Counted from the first letter of the stretch, positions 12,450-24,760 are shown. The stretch is 64,000 nt of DNA from Puffinus mauretanicus (GCA_023333565.1 JAJKFH010002311.1:930001-994000); one strand, 5' to 3'. The notes: generated by a model not told the origin, from the letters alone. Numbers and translations are program-made.

Positions 12450-14199
12450 AGTCAATAGCTTCATCAATCACCATTTGAGTCAGCTTGATGGTTGGCTTTC
12501 TAAGGCCATCCCTGATGATCTATTCCGACCCTTCTCTCTTCAAAAGCTGGCAGCCTCTGACTTGTCAGACCTTTGCAGAGACGTGCTCTTTGCCCATCGG
12601 CACGCGCCCTAACGCTCACGCTATGCGCAGCCTGGTGCTTGCGCTGCTGCTCTCACGCAGGCGGATGGCGAGAGCCCTCCTGGAGTGACCTGCGCTCCCA
12701 TGTGTCCGTACCCGTTTCTCCTGGGTGACAGCAGTGAGTAGAGCTCCTGCCACGACGCAGGTGACGGGGCAGGACCGGTGGAGGGAGAAGAGAGGATGAG
12801 CAGCGTGTGGCAGGCGCTGGCCGGGCGAGCACGGGGCAGCAGCTCCGCAGATCTCCGGAGGGACGCGACTGAGCAGAGGGTGCTGCTGAAGGCAGGGGAC
12901 AGCCTGAGGGACGGGGCAGGCGGGCCGCGGCTCCGGCCAGCAGTGATGGCAGCCTGTCCTCTGCCGGACCCTGCCGAGGGGTGGGCTGACGCTCCCCCCG
13001 GCCGCAGCCCAGCTGCTCTGATTCCCGGCCATAAGGGAGGCGTGCAGAGGCTGCTCCTGCTCCGTTTGGGCTCAGTCATTCCCTCAGGGCTGCCCCTGCC
13101 CAAGGGACCTCAGCTCCCAGCTGCAGCGGCGTGCAAGCCCCCCAGCACACACGTGCACACGGGTGCTGCTGTAAGGGAGGGTGTGCCACAAGCCCCTCAA
13201 ATGGATTTTGGGAATATCGGTGCCAGTTCTCTATTCTCTCCTCAGTCCCACCGCTTTAACCCTTTTCCCTCTGCTTTATCTGCTGTAGTCTGGCATTCTG
13301 CTTGTCAAAATTGTGCTTCTCATGTATCATCTTCTGCTACACAACTCTCATAATTCATCTTTATTCTCCAGTTTTCTGTCTCCTTTCCTGTCCTTACTAT
13401 TCAGGATTGCTTTTCATGTGGTAATTTTATTTATTTTCACACTTGCGTTTTCTTTTATTTATTAGTCCTCTGTTAAAAGTCACTTGTGTTAATTTTCCCC
13501 ACACTAATGCTTTTAAAATATGACATCTCTGTGCATGCCCTTGCAAAAAAGTAACACAAAGCTGAAGTCAAAGCATCGATGGTAGGATTTTCTCAGCATT
13601 GGTCTCATTCTGCTCATTCTGAAATCAGTGAAACTGGGTTAGGCTAATGCTGAACAATTCTTGGGAAAAGAGTGCCTCTGACTGTTGCAGTAATACCACA
13701 CGGTGTGCTTAGCATATTATTAACAGTCCCAGCTCCTGAAGACAACTGATGATAAAAGCATAAGGGATTTTAATAATAGCGGGGTAGACCTTCAACATAT
13801 GACCTCAGGAGAAAGAAGGAAAATTCAAAGAACACAACATTGTCCTGCCTGGAATCCTGCAAGTGTGTGGATAAGATACTCCAACCCAAGATAAGATAAG
13901 ACAACCCCAAAATCCCAGTCAAAACACTTGGCCAAACTGAGTGTGCAAGTCCCCACCTGCTCTTTGGGGTGCAGGATCAATTGGCAAGAGCTGGCCAGGG
14001 ATTTTTTTCCCAATGGAAGCTGGCCTTCTTCCCTTTTGCCTCCTCCAGCAGACCTACAGCGTCCCAAAGAAGAGACAAATTCTTTACGTAGGAGGTACCT
14101 AACTTGTAGCTTTCTTTTCTTCAGACTTCTCATGGAAAATACTGCACGTTCATAGCAAGGAGCCTGGAAGTTTGTCCCAGGGACGTTCAGTAGCCGTGG
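12450..14199. other. GC-rich then AT-rich non-coding DNA
   Basis: From 12600 to 13200 the DNA is GC-rich and gives overlapping frames on both strands (191 codons plus, 160 and 138 minus). None has a known domain and all are Ala, Pro, Arg and Ser rich. From 13200 to 13800 it becomes AT-rich and T-tract rich. No gene found. Confidence 0.55.
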
Positions 14200-14417
14200 A
14201 CAGCCAGTGTCAGGGCATACATGCACAGCCTTTATCATAACAGGGCAGCCCTCCCATCTCTCTCTCCATTGCACCTCTCTCTCCCTTGTCTCTCCCCATT
14301 GCCTCTCTTATATCTTCCTTCCGGCAACGATCAGGTGTCTGCTCCCAATTCCCTTCACCTGTTTCTGCTCTTGAATCAGCTGGTACTCATTAGGCCACCT
14401 CTTAATTCTTCTCCACA
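14200..14417 (-). mobile_element. Probable endogenous retrovirus LTR (U3/R part)
   Basis: On the minus strand the element would begin TGTGGAG at 14417, directly after a retroviral-type polypurine tract (14418-14432). A TATA-like box (GATATAAGAG on the minus strand) lies at about 14304-14313, roughly 105 bases into the LTR, a spacing normal for U3. The downstream LTR edge is not resolved and 14200 is approximate. No poly(A) signal or terminal CA is certain. No intact viral gene accompanies it, so it is a relic. Confidence is limited because no second LTR or target duplication was found. Confidence 0.45.
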
Positions 14418-14432
14418 TCTCCCCCTTTTTTG
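14418..14432 (-). mobile_element. Putative retroviral polypurine tract
   Basis: On the minus strand the sequence CAAAAAAGGGGGAGA runs straight into TGTGGAG. An A-run followed by a G-run ending in GAGA or similar and then TG is the form of the plus-strand priming site at the 3' end of proviral internal regions. It fixes the LTR orientation as minus. Confidence 0.5.
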
Positions 14433-14690
14433 TTTATGATTTTGTAGCATTGCCAAAGTCCTATCCAAAACTCCCGATTCCAGAATTCTTCTCCACAAGC
14501 CGGCATCCTGGAAAACCCACCTATTCCCGAATGCCACCTGGGCTCTCAGCGAGGGTCGAACAAGCCCTGGTGAGGAAGGAAGCCTTTCCCTGGATTAATC
14601 CACTGTTAAGTCTTCACGATTATTATTCTGAGTGCCAAACGCAGCCCTGAAGGAGGATCAGTTATACCTTCTGCTTCCCCGCTTGCCTCT
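14433..14690 (-). mobile_element. Possible internal 3' remnant of the same ERV
   Basis: If the polypurine tract is real, the DNA on its other side should be proviral internal sequence. The minus strand here has an open stretch just before the tract, but I recognise no viral protein. A 14-bp word (AATTCTTCTCCACA) at 14404-14417 is repeated exactly at 14484-14497, so the LTR start is duplicated inside this segment. Its upstream limit is unknown. Confidence 0.25.
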
Positions 14691-14960
14691 GTGTACGTGC
14701 ATCACAACATTGATAATAGCGTCAGCTTGGTATTTTACTTAGCAATGGTCTGGTTCCCTTAATGAAGCAGTCTCCAGCTTCTTCATTTCCTCTTCTTAGT
14801 AACCAGATTATTGACTTGTAATTTGTCACAATGATATAGCTTGGTTACTAAATGGGAAATGTTTAAATCAAGCAGCAATTAATGCATTGTAAAGCACTTC
14901 AGGTAATTGTGTAATAAGCAGCACATTACCTAGAGTAGTAACACATTTTACAGCTAAACC
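14690..14960. promoter_or_regulatory. AT-rich candidate regulatory block
   Basis: Short block with SOX-like ACAATGA (near 14830), GGTTACTAAATGGGAAATG (near 14844) and AATTAATGCATTG (near 14877). No frame is credible. Candidate enhancer by composition only. Confidence 0.3.
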
Positions 14961-16120
14961 AGCAGGAAAAATAATGTTTTTTGCCAGGTTATTTTAGGGT
15001 GTGAAGCATGCTGTTGTGGAAAGGCAGTGTGAATCCACATTATGCAGAAATCAATGGATACCCATCTTTTCAGGCTACAGTAGGAGCTGTGTGACAAGGG
15101 CACAGCATTTTTCCTAATCAAGCAGGTTATGTGAAAGCTAAGAGTCAAGCTGAGCTTGCTATATCCAGCTGTACTTTGTTTGCTACTTAATGGAGCAGGT
15201 CATAGTTATAACACCCCAAAGAAATCAGCTCGTCTCAGCCTGAGGAGCACAGAGAAAGTGTTGGAACTCCAGCAGCTCTGCATTAAATCACTCCTATAGG
15301 TCATCTGCAGAGAGAGGACTCGAGGAAATAATAAACCAGCGTCGTTCTGCTGCTGGTGCTTAAGGCTCGGCCCCAGGGGAGGCAGTCTCGGGGTTTAGGT
15401 TGGGGAAAGCAATATGGCTAAAGAAACTGTTATTTATGTATTGTACAGTCCTTGGCAAACCATCAGACACCGGGCCTGCAGCTCCCCCTGCTCGGGCAGA
15501 AGGAAGAGCAGTTTGTAAAGCAGGTTGGCGTGGATAAAGGGTGATGTACAGCTTCTGCCGTGAGAGGACCCGGGGCCCTTAGCACTGGTGGGGCTCTGCA
15601 GGGCTGCGCACGCCGGCGATGGGGACGCGTTTGCCACCGCAGGGCAATGTCAGGCTGTACTAATCCTGCTCTCCCAGGAGCTGGTCGTGACAGGCAGTAA
15701 AGCGTCTGCAACGAGGTCCCCAAAGCTTCCCCCCGTGTGGGTTGCTCTACACAGCACCCGTGTTCTTGCTGGCTCCCAAGTGTTCCTTAAGATGGAAGAT
15801 GGACCCAATTTCAAGGACAGCAAAGATGGTGGGGGGAGAGATAATCCTTAACTCCCCCCGGCAGTAAATGGCACTGTGGGTAGGTAAAGCACAAGCTGAT
15901 CCTTTGGTTTTCAAGGAAAAACTTCCCTTTTTAAAAAAACTGCGTTTCAAAGAAATACTCCTGCAAAGTGTCATATTTGGCTTTCCCGAAGAATCACTCC
16001 AGTTCTGGGACTTTAAGAGGAAAGAATAACACGTACATCACGTTCGCTCCTTTCCTGGTGCTCCCGGGCAGCTGCTGACCAAAGAAAGTGCTAACCATCA
16101 TGTTTTCACCTTTAACTTTG
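14961..16120. other. Unique non-coding sequence
   Basis: Mixed composition with no recognisable gene, RNA or repeat. Overlapping frames around 15434-15851 on both strands are GC-driven and lack domains. Confidence 0.55.
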
Positions 16121-16560
16121 AAACATGCTGATCACATTTTTCTCCTTCTGCCTTTTTCTCTCAGCTGCTCGTGTATATAGTTTATTCAATTCATGGCGGT
16201 GTACAATAAAAATCAATAAAAAGCATTTATTATAAAGTACCAGAGATTAAAATAACTGACTTGGCTATGCTATTAAAACACGGGTCGCTCAAAGCAAGGA
16301 TGCACACTTCACACAAAATATGATTTATGCTCTGCGGAGGGGAAAAAATCCAGTAAGCAGAAGAGGAAGTTTTATTGTCTTGCCAATGAATCACTGTCCT
16401 GCTTTAAAAAAAGTTAACAGACATGAAAATGTTATTTAATAAAACTAATTTAGCATTTTATTATAACTATAGCTACTGTAAATAATGACCATTTTTCCCT
16501 GCTAGTAATAGCACCTTCAAAACTTTAATCAGGTCAGCAAAGCAGCTGCCTCAGTTTCCA
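16120..16560. promoter_or_regulatory. AT-rich candidate regulatory block
   Basis: An AT-rich stretch with AATAAAAATCAATAAAAAG near 16206 and repeated TTTATTATAA words near 16228 and 16455, and low CpG. It abruptly gives way to CpG-containing DNA after 16640. It resembles an enhancer or matrix-attachment-like block; neither is proven. Confidence 0.25.
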
Positions 16561-16599
16561 AGATTTACATAAAATTGATTTCATTTTGCTCATCAGTTT

Positions 16600-17540
16600 T
16601 ACATATTCACGGCATTTCCAAGTGCATCAAAAGCTTTTGTTTGCAAGCTGGAGTGACAGCGGGGCTACGAGCGCAGCACAGAGGGACCCATGCCGCAAAT
16701 ACCCTCTGGGATCAGGAGCAATCAACCTGTGCCTTCTTTCCCCAGGCAGGACCCAGCTCCAGGGAGCCCTCCTGCCCACACACCCACCGCGCCAGCTCCT
16801 CTCCTCCTTCCCACCAGCGCGCCCGGGCGCGCCCTCGGCTTCACGTGCACGGGATCCGAGCCCCGCCAACGTACCACTGCGTACATAACGCACCTTACAG
16901 AAACAAGTAACCGGGCTGCAGAAGACGAATCTGAAACGACACCATTTCTTGGGACGTTGCAAACGACAGGCGGGTTGTGCACCGCTGGTTTTACGTACGA
17001 AACTCATACCCTCCCACTTTACGAAGCGCAGCCCTATTTCCCAGCACCGGCAGGCAGAGTTTCACGGCCTCCTCCGTATTTAGCCAAGTGTGGCCATAGT
17101 GAAAAGGTCTGGTCTTCAAAGCGTCCCCACCGCCCGCGGAAGCCGGTAGGAGCCGGGGTTCCCAGGAGGATCTCTGGGCGCTGCCTCCCCGTAGGTGCAG
17201 CCCCTCACCCGCCCGTGCAGCAGCGACGACTTACGCCAGGCTAACGAGCCGGCGAGGATGGAGCCCTGACGCCCTGCGTCTCCCGTTGGTAGCAGATCAG
17301 CAGATACCCAAATTACCAGGCTCTGCAGCCCATGGCACAGATGCCTTCTGTGCGTGCTGCGGTATGACGATGCGGAGTTGTGAAAAGCTGAAGTCCTGGC
17401 AGAAGCAGCAAGACGTCTCAGCTGCATTATTAGCTGCTCGATGGAGAATTTCACAGGCAGGTTTGAAGTTTACTCAGCTTAGTAAAAAGAAGAGGAGAAA
17501 AAGCTACGGTAGTTTGTTGCAACAGGCAAACTGAAATTCA
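16600..17540. other. GC-rich non-coding stretch, modest CpG content
   Basis: CpGs are frequent at 16780-16870 and 17040-17260. A 184-codon plus frame (16690-17244) is opposed by minus frames of 126 and 112 codons; all are Pro, Arg and Ala rich and unrecognised. It could be a weak CpG island. Confidence 0.4.
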
Positions 17541-17544
17541 TTTA

Positions 17545-17860
17545 ATTTGTTACTTGCCGTTTTGTCCTATAAACTCAAATACTTATTAACACTGTAAATA
17601 TGCCTTTTTACTGGCTCGCTGACAGCTCACATGCTTTCTGTGCTGTCTCCTTAAACATTTATGAGCATTCATGAATATGCAAATTCACAATCTAATGTCT
17701 GCAAAATGGTTGCAAGTACAAATGCTGTGTTAATATTTCATACAATGATGGGAGCAAATCAACAATCATAAATTTTGAACAAATATGTTGCTTCATTAAT
17801 AACTAATGAGGCAGTGCATGGAGCTCTAGATTTGGCATTTAATAGTAAAAGTGGTGTTTA
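17545..17860. promoter_or_regulatory. Strong candidate conserved enhancer block
   Basis: This AT-rich segment has a POU-type site (17671-17684), the homeodomain core ATTAATAACTAATGAGG near 17794, and SOX-like AACAAT near 17760. It has almost no CpG and sits between CpG-bearing stretches. Word richness is seen directly; enhancer identity is inferred. Confidence 0.4.
17671..17684 (+). promoter_or_regulatory. POU dimer-like / octamer site
   Basis: The word ATGAATATGCAAAT contains a perfect octamer ATGCAAAT (17677-17684) preceded by ATGAAT. It closely resembles palindromic MORE-type sites that bind POU homodimers (POU3F and OCT factors). An additional ATGAGCATTC lies just upstream at 17661-17670. 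Binding is inferred. Confidence 0.5.
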
Positions 17861-19860
17861 AAAAGAGCTTATCAGGCACTACTCTCATTTGAAAGAGGGT
17901 TAGCAGCCTCTGCGGCTTACAGGAGGCTTCCAGGATGAGAAACGTTGGAGACGCACTCACAGAAACAGAAACAGAAGCAGAGTTATGGATGCCCCTCCAA
18001 GAGTGACTTCTCTTTTTCAAGCCTTTGCTGGTTTTGGAAGACCAAGAGAATTGTCCAACTGTACAGCACTCACCTCGAAGCCTCGGTGGTCTGCCTGTCT
18101 TCATGAAACATGGTTCGTATCCTGGGCTTCGTTTAAAGACTCCCACGTGAGATTTCAGCAAACCGTTGGTGGAGGACCTCATTTTCCTAGCCTAAGGCGG
18201 GGCTGTGCCCCGCACTGGCAGCCTCTCCCTGAGGAGCTCACGCACGCTGCTTTGGCCAGCCTGGCCCACTTGTCCGCAGTGGATCATGCGGGACAGGACC
18301 ACCAGGAGAGCTGCTCTTCGCCTGAGGCTGTGGCAGCTCCAATCTGCAAAAGAGGAGTTGCTGGTCTTGATGACTCTTGGAAAGTCACCGAGTGCGGCAT
18401 GTGTGGTCACACCCACGTGCGAAGGGCACAACAGGCTACATGAGCCTGCTCTGCCAGACGCCGAGGGGCAGTGCTGGAGGCACCTTCCTCAGCCTTCACC
18501 TCTGACAGCCCCGAAGAGAAACCGGTGATCTACGGGGGGAAGAACAACCAGCATTTAAAATGCCACGTACGAATGGTGATATTAAGAATATTGTTAGTGT
18601 CTGAAGGTGTCAGTCCCATCCTGGGCAACATGTCTTTGCTGGTGGCAGTTGGAGCCCATCCTCGAGCTGTGCATGCTCCCAGCAAGGGCACCGAGCTGCA
18701 GCTCCTCCTGCCACTTGGGAATGCTGCGAGGGTCTGCGGGGTGGAAATACCTGTGGTATTTTCCCTGGAGATTATGGGTTACTTGATGTCATATTGGGAT
18801 GCCAAAACGCCAAACTGACCACAGCAGTCCTGTGGTTTTCTTGGGAGAGACCTGGCCGTTGGGAGATGGGTCCTGAGGGGAGGTCTCTGCACCAAGCCAG
18901 GGTGCCATCACCCGTGTCCTTCCTCTGAAACGCCCAGCTCTGCCATCATGATGTCAGTAAGTGTCAAAGTGCCTGAGAGCGCCATAGCACAGGTAACATT
19001 AATTTAACTGGATGAGAGTCCACGGTGGAAGGGGAGGAAATCATTAAGAATGCCACCCAAGTCACCCTGTGCTTCAGTATCTTCTTCCAGCATCATTTGC
19101 TTTACACAGAGTTACTCTGATTGTGGTTTAATTAAAGCCTGTCTTTCGTGTTTCCCTACACAGAACCCACTCTAGTCCTCCGACGGGGTTAGCAAAATGG
19201 CATTTTTAAGCTTTCCTTGTAGTGTCGTTTTCTTTCCGCTTTGATGGAAGATGGACGCCCGTGCTTCTTCCAAGGTGCACAACATCTACCAAAAGTTCTC
19301 CTTGATTTGACTCGATTCACGTGGGCCAGCAGCACCAGCTTCTGCAGAGCTGCTGTGCGAGCAGGAGAACATACCCGTGATTCATCTGTTTATTTTTTCT
19401 CTCCTCTTTCCTCCTAGTTTTGCTTCTGAAGTTTGGGTAGCTGGGGCGGCTGGGCGAGCGCTGGAGATCAGATGCATTCCTGCAGGGCCGGGACCGCGGC
19501 CGGGGAGCGGCGCGGGCGCTGCGTGCAGATGCAAACTCGCCTCCCGAAACAGCCACCTTCTTTCTTTTCATGTCCATGTCCTTTCTCCAAAAGATTGTGT
19601 AAACTATTTGACAGCAAAGCGAGACGGGGCAGTAAATGTCAAGGGAAATGGATGGGGGTCAGGAAGATCACTTTTTTGGAACCTGTTGATTTGTTTTAGG
19701 TTGACCAAAGCACAAACAGCTCCGCCGTTTATCTTGGGGAGGGGAGGGCCGCGGAGCCGAGCAGCAAGAACTTGTTAAAAGTCTCCAGATCCTGTCAAAA
19801 TGCCTCCGTTTTATGGCTTTCAGTCGAAGGTTGAAGTTTTTGATGAGGTGCATGAACAGT
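17861..19860. other. Unique non-coding sequence
   Basis: Plus frames of 152 (17985-18443), 107 (18205-18528) and 115 codons (18471-18818) overlap each other and minus frames. None shows a domain or convincing exon borders. A short CpG-rich patch sits at 19450-19520. Confidence 0.5.
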
Positions 19861-20590
19861 GACCTCATAAATTGCTCTGTAAAGTGTAAACATGATTTCT
19901 AAAAATTCTTTTTGAAACCCAACTTTAATAATAAGCCAAACTTGTTGGAACTGCCTTAAATATTTATGTGCGTGGCATGCTCTCTGCACAGCTTGTAATT
20001 ATAGAATATTATTTCTCTTTTTGTACATTTTTAGGCTGTGCTGCCACTAGCTTTTGACACTTTAATTTAAGCATAGTTAAAAAAAAAAGATAATTTCTTT
20101 TTTCCACCTTAGTATAAAGATAAACCAGTGAAATCATTCCTGCATTTGCTGGTACAATTTTAGTTTTTAGCTATGTTGATAATTTACTTTTGATGCTAAT
20201 TAATTACAAGTAATCATAAAAACAAATTAAAAGCACTATACTTGCAGCAGGTTTTTTTATGCTTATGAAATAATGCATCTTTATGCATCTGTTTACTTGC
20301 TATGTAAAAAAATGTAATCTATATTCATAGGAAAACAACTTTAGCACTCAGCACTGGTGCTGTAAACCATTACCACTCACATGTTTTTAGCTATCTTTCC
20401 TTCTTCTAGAAAGAGGGCAGTCCAGTGTAAAAGTCTAAAGTCCATCCGTTTTGAAACCTGGGGTTTAGTGATCAACCATATTTATAGACAGGCTTGGGAA
20501 TATGGATTTTAAAAAAGTGTGGTTTATTTATACATAAATATCCATCCAATTAAATTCCATTAGTAGCTTAAAAGTAGCTCATGCTTGAAA
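19861..20590. promoter_or_regulatory. AT-rich candidate regulatory block
   Basis: Long AT-rich stretch with GCTAATTAATTACAAGTAAT near 20196, two ATGCATCT words near 20273 and 20284, an A-run near 20078 and no CpG in its core. Candidate conserved element; unproven. Confidence 0.35.
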
Positions 20591-22855
20591 TAAATTATTA
20601 TACGTTAATGCTCAAGGCTGGACTTGGCAGGGCAGGGATACCTGGGTCCAGGGCTCTGCTTGCAGCAGAAGCTGGGGCCAGACCCCAGGGGTCCCTTCCC
20701 ACCTGGGCTTTTCTGGTTTTCAGCTGTGGAGAGGCAAGGCTTGCATTTGTGTGCAGGATTTTCTGCTTGGTTTTGCCTCCTGCCTGTTTTGGATGTATGC
20801 AAAGTCCAGCTCGCACCCTGGCAGTCCCCCGTCCGGCTGATCCCTATCCGAGGCACGTTGGGCTCCTTGCACAGGAGCGAAATGGTCTCAGAGGTGGGTG
20901 AGAGCTCAGAGCCGGTCCCCTTTGGCACCTACAGCCTGCAGGAGGCATCTCCCAGGGAAAGGTATTTGGGCTTCGGGATCAACCATGCATCGAGTTGGTG
21001 CTGCTCTGGAAGGGGGAATGTGACCTGGTATCGTGTCACGGTGCTGCTTCCTTCATCAAAACGTTCTGTTTGCCATGAAATGATCCCTATCTTTGAGGTT
21101 TTATGAGGGAATGGCCCCATTTGTCATCTGGGCTTCTGTCCCGAATAGCCGCGGAGACGGCTTTGCGGTGGTGCTGTTGTGTGTGTCGGGAGGATGGAGA
21201 CGTGGATGTCATCTGTGTCCTGATGGCACTCGGCTCCGCGATGGCTCCTGATCTTCTCATGCGCTTTTCCGCATGTGTTAAATAGTTTATGGGAGAAGAT
21301 AGAGACTGGCAGATAACCCGCAGGTTTGGGGTCGATGCAGCTGGTCATTATGACCCTCTGGGATCTCGCAGGGAGGAAGGATCAGAGCCAGTTCAGAAAA
21401 CTTCCTCCCGCCCTCGCCAAGTCTCAGAGCTGAGTCACCAACAACTCATTATCAAGACTTTGTGTATTGACCTAATTTCTGGAAGAAGGCCTCGAATTCC
21501 TTGGCAACTTCCAGTATTAAGAAACAGAAGCTTTTATGGGATTAGATGTGAAAATGAATAAAACAATGCCATACAGTCATCTTTGCAGTATGGAACTCAG
21601 TATTAAATTCAATATTTTCATTATGCTTCCCCATATTTTTTTTAGTTTTCAACTTGTTGCAAAATTTTGGTGTTCAAAGTTTTGTAAAGAAAAGCATGGA
21701 AAGGTCTGGAGGAGGTGTGCTACGCTACGGCATCTGGGAAATCTGTTGTCTTCACCAAACCCAGCCAGGGTAGAGCACTTTCCCAGCAGCAGGAAAGCTC
21801 TCATTCCACACCAGAACTGGTGACAGGCGTCACGCCGGGGGCTCTGGTCTCATGGTGGCTACGGAGCTGGGAGGTACCCATCTCAGGCTACCCTGTGCCA
21901 TTGTCGGGGCTCAAATGCTCTGCACAGACAGAAGATCGTCCACCAGATTGAACGGTGGCAAAGGTCCCAAGCTGCTGGAGCTGGTGGACTTCATCCTTGG
22001 GCATTTAGACCTGGCCACGGTAGCTACGGGGCTGTTGGCCGTTACCTTCTGGGACTGGGAGGAGCAGCAAAGCCAGGCTGTGCCGCAGGCAGTCCTGGTT
22101 CGGGTCAGCAGAGCTCAGGCCACGGGCACAGCCTGCGTGGTCAACGCACACCTTCAGCAGGACAGGGCAGGGCAGGGCTGCGGCACCAATCAGTTTGGCA
22201 AACGAGAAACGGTACAAAAAGCGTGTGAAATCAGGTGGGAACAAGCTCAGCAGGGACCCTTGGGCAAGAACAATCAACTGTGCAAAGTCAGGATGAAGAG
22301 CATCTGGTTTGGGAGCAGTTGCGTGGGTGTACAGGGAAAGAAAAGGCGGGTGGGGTGCAGCCCTTGAGGACTACGAGGTGTCTCAGTGAAAGAGAAAATC
22401 TATTTTCCAGGCTCATGGCAGGTACTTGGAAAGGATGGGATTAAAATGCAGCGAGAGAGCTTTGCTGGCCATCAGGGCTGGTGATGGCCATGGTGAGCAT
22501 GAGGCGAGAAGATTATCTGGGAGGCTGCGGCATCCCTGGCACTGGCAGCCTTTGGGAAGAGCCAACGTCTATCAGGGGTCACAGCAGCGCTGGTCTTGGG
22601 TCTTGGAGGGTCCTCTTAGGAATGTCTGGAGGTTTATTTCCTTTGACAATAAACATTATTGTTCTGGGTGTTTTCTCTGGCGTTGATTTCACAAAGCGGC
22701 TGAACACTTGGACACCTCTCATTTTGGTGGTGTCTGGTGTTTTTCTGCAAGCTGGGTAACCAGGCTACCAGCAGTGATGAGGGTATAAACATCTCCCGTG
22801 GAAGCTTACAATATCTGCTGATGGAGACCAAAAGAAACATTCAGAAAAAAATTCT
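20591..22855. other. Unique non-coding sequence
   Basis: Mixed composition. Frames up to 171 codons (21852-22367, plus) and 160 codons (20624-21106, plus) are unrecognised and overlap others. No mobile element is obvious. Confidence 0.5.
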
Positions 22856-23455
22856 GGTAGCGCTTCAGATTAGATGTTCTGAATGAAATACCTTAACTTC
22901 ACATATGTTTGAGGTGTTTAGGGTTTTATTACATATTAAACAAATGTAGAGGGTAGTATATGTAATACATGCAGTACCCATATTTGCTAATGGATGTTGG
23001 ACATCTATATACAGTCTTTGCTTTTAATAATCAGCTGCCATGTAATAAATATCCAAAGGCTGTCTTAACAAATCTAGAAAGGTGCATTTACATGCATGCT
23101 TATTGTATGTTAATTATTAGCACCAAGTATGCCAGAGAGGTTTAACTAAGCAATAGATATAGATCTAACTAAATACCATAGGTGTTAAAGCTCAAGCAAC
23201 ATGTTTTTGTTAATCAAATGATACTGAATTAACATACTGTACAATAATTGCCTTGTTAAATTTAAATTAAAACCTTATTTGAGACACATAATCTGGAGTG
23301 TGACTCACTGTTCTAACCACATTTAGATTGTTGTCAGTACAATTAGGATTTTGAATTTACAAGTTGGTTTTTTTTTTTTTATAATTTAATCAATCACTAT
23401 GGCAACTGCAAAATTAAACAGGAAATGTTCCCCCTTCCAAGTCCAGTTTGTTGTA
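22856..23455. promoter_or_regulatory. Strong candidate conserved non-coding element
   Basis: About 600 bases with essentially no CpG hold many homeodomain cores (GTTAATTATTAG near 23109; AATTTAAATTAAAA near 23260), ACATGCATGC near 23090, a T-run at 23368-23380, and a composite PBX/HOX plus RFX word at 23389-23406. No open frame of note exists. It is among the most enhancer-like blocks in the window, judged from sequence alone. Confidence 0.45.
23389..23406 (+). promoter_or_regulatory. Overlapping PBX/HOX and RFX-like sites
   Basis: ATCAATCA (reverse complement of TGATTGAT, a PBX/HOX bipartite word) at 23389-23396 overlaps ATCACTATGGCAAC at 23393-23406, whose right half is a good X-box half-site. 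The second word differs from the RFX-like word at 9421 in two positions. Cooperative or exclusive binding is speculative. Confidence 0.4.
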
Positions 23456-24760
23456 CTTACTCCTCTTGCTGGTGGAAAAGCAAACTTAAGAACTTTCTGA
23501 AAGCCAGCCATTTCAGAAGCTTATCCAAGCCTCTGAGCCTGGCCTCCTGAAAGCCAGGCCTGAGAGATGCAAGGACCTGGGAAATCCATCGCTCGCCCTC
23601 CAGGAAAAACCCTCTTGTGCCAGGTGGCGAAGCACAGCGACACACAGAGATCAGACGCGGCGCGCACCGAGCACGCTGTGCGAACCACAGCCCTCGCCTA
23701 AGCTGCCGCTGGTGCTCGTGCTTCTCGAAAACGGGGGTGCTGCCTGTCCAACCCCCTTTTTCCTTGCTCCGCTGTTCAGTGGGACAAACAATAAAGGCAC
23801 CCTCGACTTCCCCGACACACGGCAATCTCCGATCTCCCATCTCAGCAGAGTTTCCCTGATAATTAGGGGAAGTTTCTCTTTGTCTGAGTTGAGATTTCAT
23901 TTTGCGTGGCCAGGGAGAGGGTGAAGCTTCTGATGAAGGTGACGGACTGAAGTGCCGAGCCCCGGCTCCCAGCGGGACGGCAGTGCGCGCTCTGCCAGGT
24001 TTTCAGCTGTTTTCAGACTTAAGGTACCCGTAAGGTGCCATGTTCAAAGTGCACGGGCACAAGGGGTGCTGCTGACAGCAGCTCTGGAGGGGAGAAAATG
24101 TCTTACGAACTCTATTAATTCTGCCTATGAACAAAGGAGAAAGGGTGCAATTCAAAGACATTGATTTTCCAGAAACAGTTGTCTTGAACAAACAAACAAA
24201 TTCAGAAAATAACAAACCTTCTTCTCTGTGCTGTAATTCCCAGCTGGGGAACACAGCTCCCTGCCCTTCAGAGGGAGCTGTGGAGTGCAGGAGAGGTATG
24301 ACCGCGTGTGCAGATACCCCCGAGAATCTAGCCTTTAGATGACACTTTCACAGACGTCTGTAAGTGTTTCTCCCATTTTCAGCAATTCTGCTTCCCTCCT
24401 TGGGTCTGTCCGTATGATGTAGCTACGCTCTCCGCTTGGGCTGGCTATGAAATCCGCTGCGTGTTGGTGCATGTGACCTTTTTCCTTGACTTTTCGCCTG
24501 GCTCTCTGTCCTGCTCTGGCTTACGGCTCCTATTGGAAAAGCTGTGAGAAAGTCACTCAAAGAGAGGAAAATTCCCCTCCTTGCTGGTGCTCAAGGGCTG
24601 GGAAGACTCCCACACCAGCTCTTTGCTCGATTGCGTTATGTATTTACTCAGTTTGTCCAAGAGTGGAACATGCCAAGGGGAAAAAAAGCAAGTGGATTTT
24701 TCATCCAGAATAAAAAGTATTTGGGCTGGCTTTGAACCTTAACCAAACATTCGAGCTGGT
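23456..24760. other. Unique non-coding sequence
   Basis: CpG-bearing DNA at 23590-23700, then mixed. The 147-codon minus frame (23457-23900) is opposed by two plus frames and has no known domain. Nothing else recognised. Confidence 0.5.
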
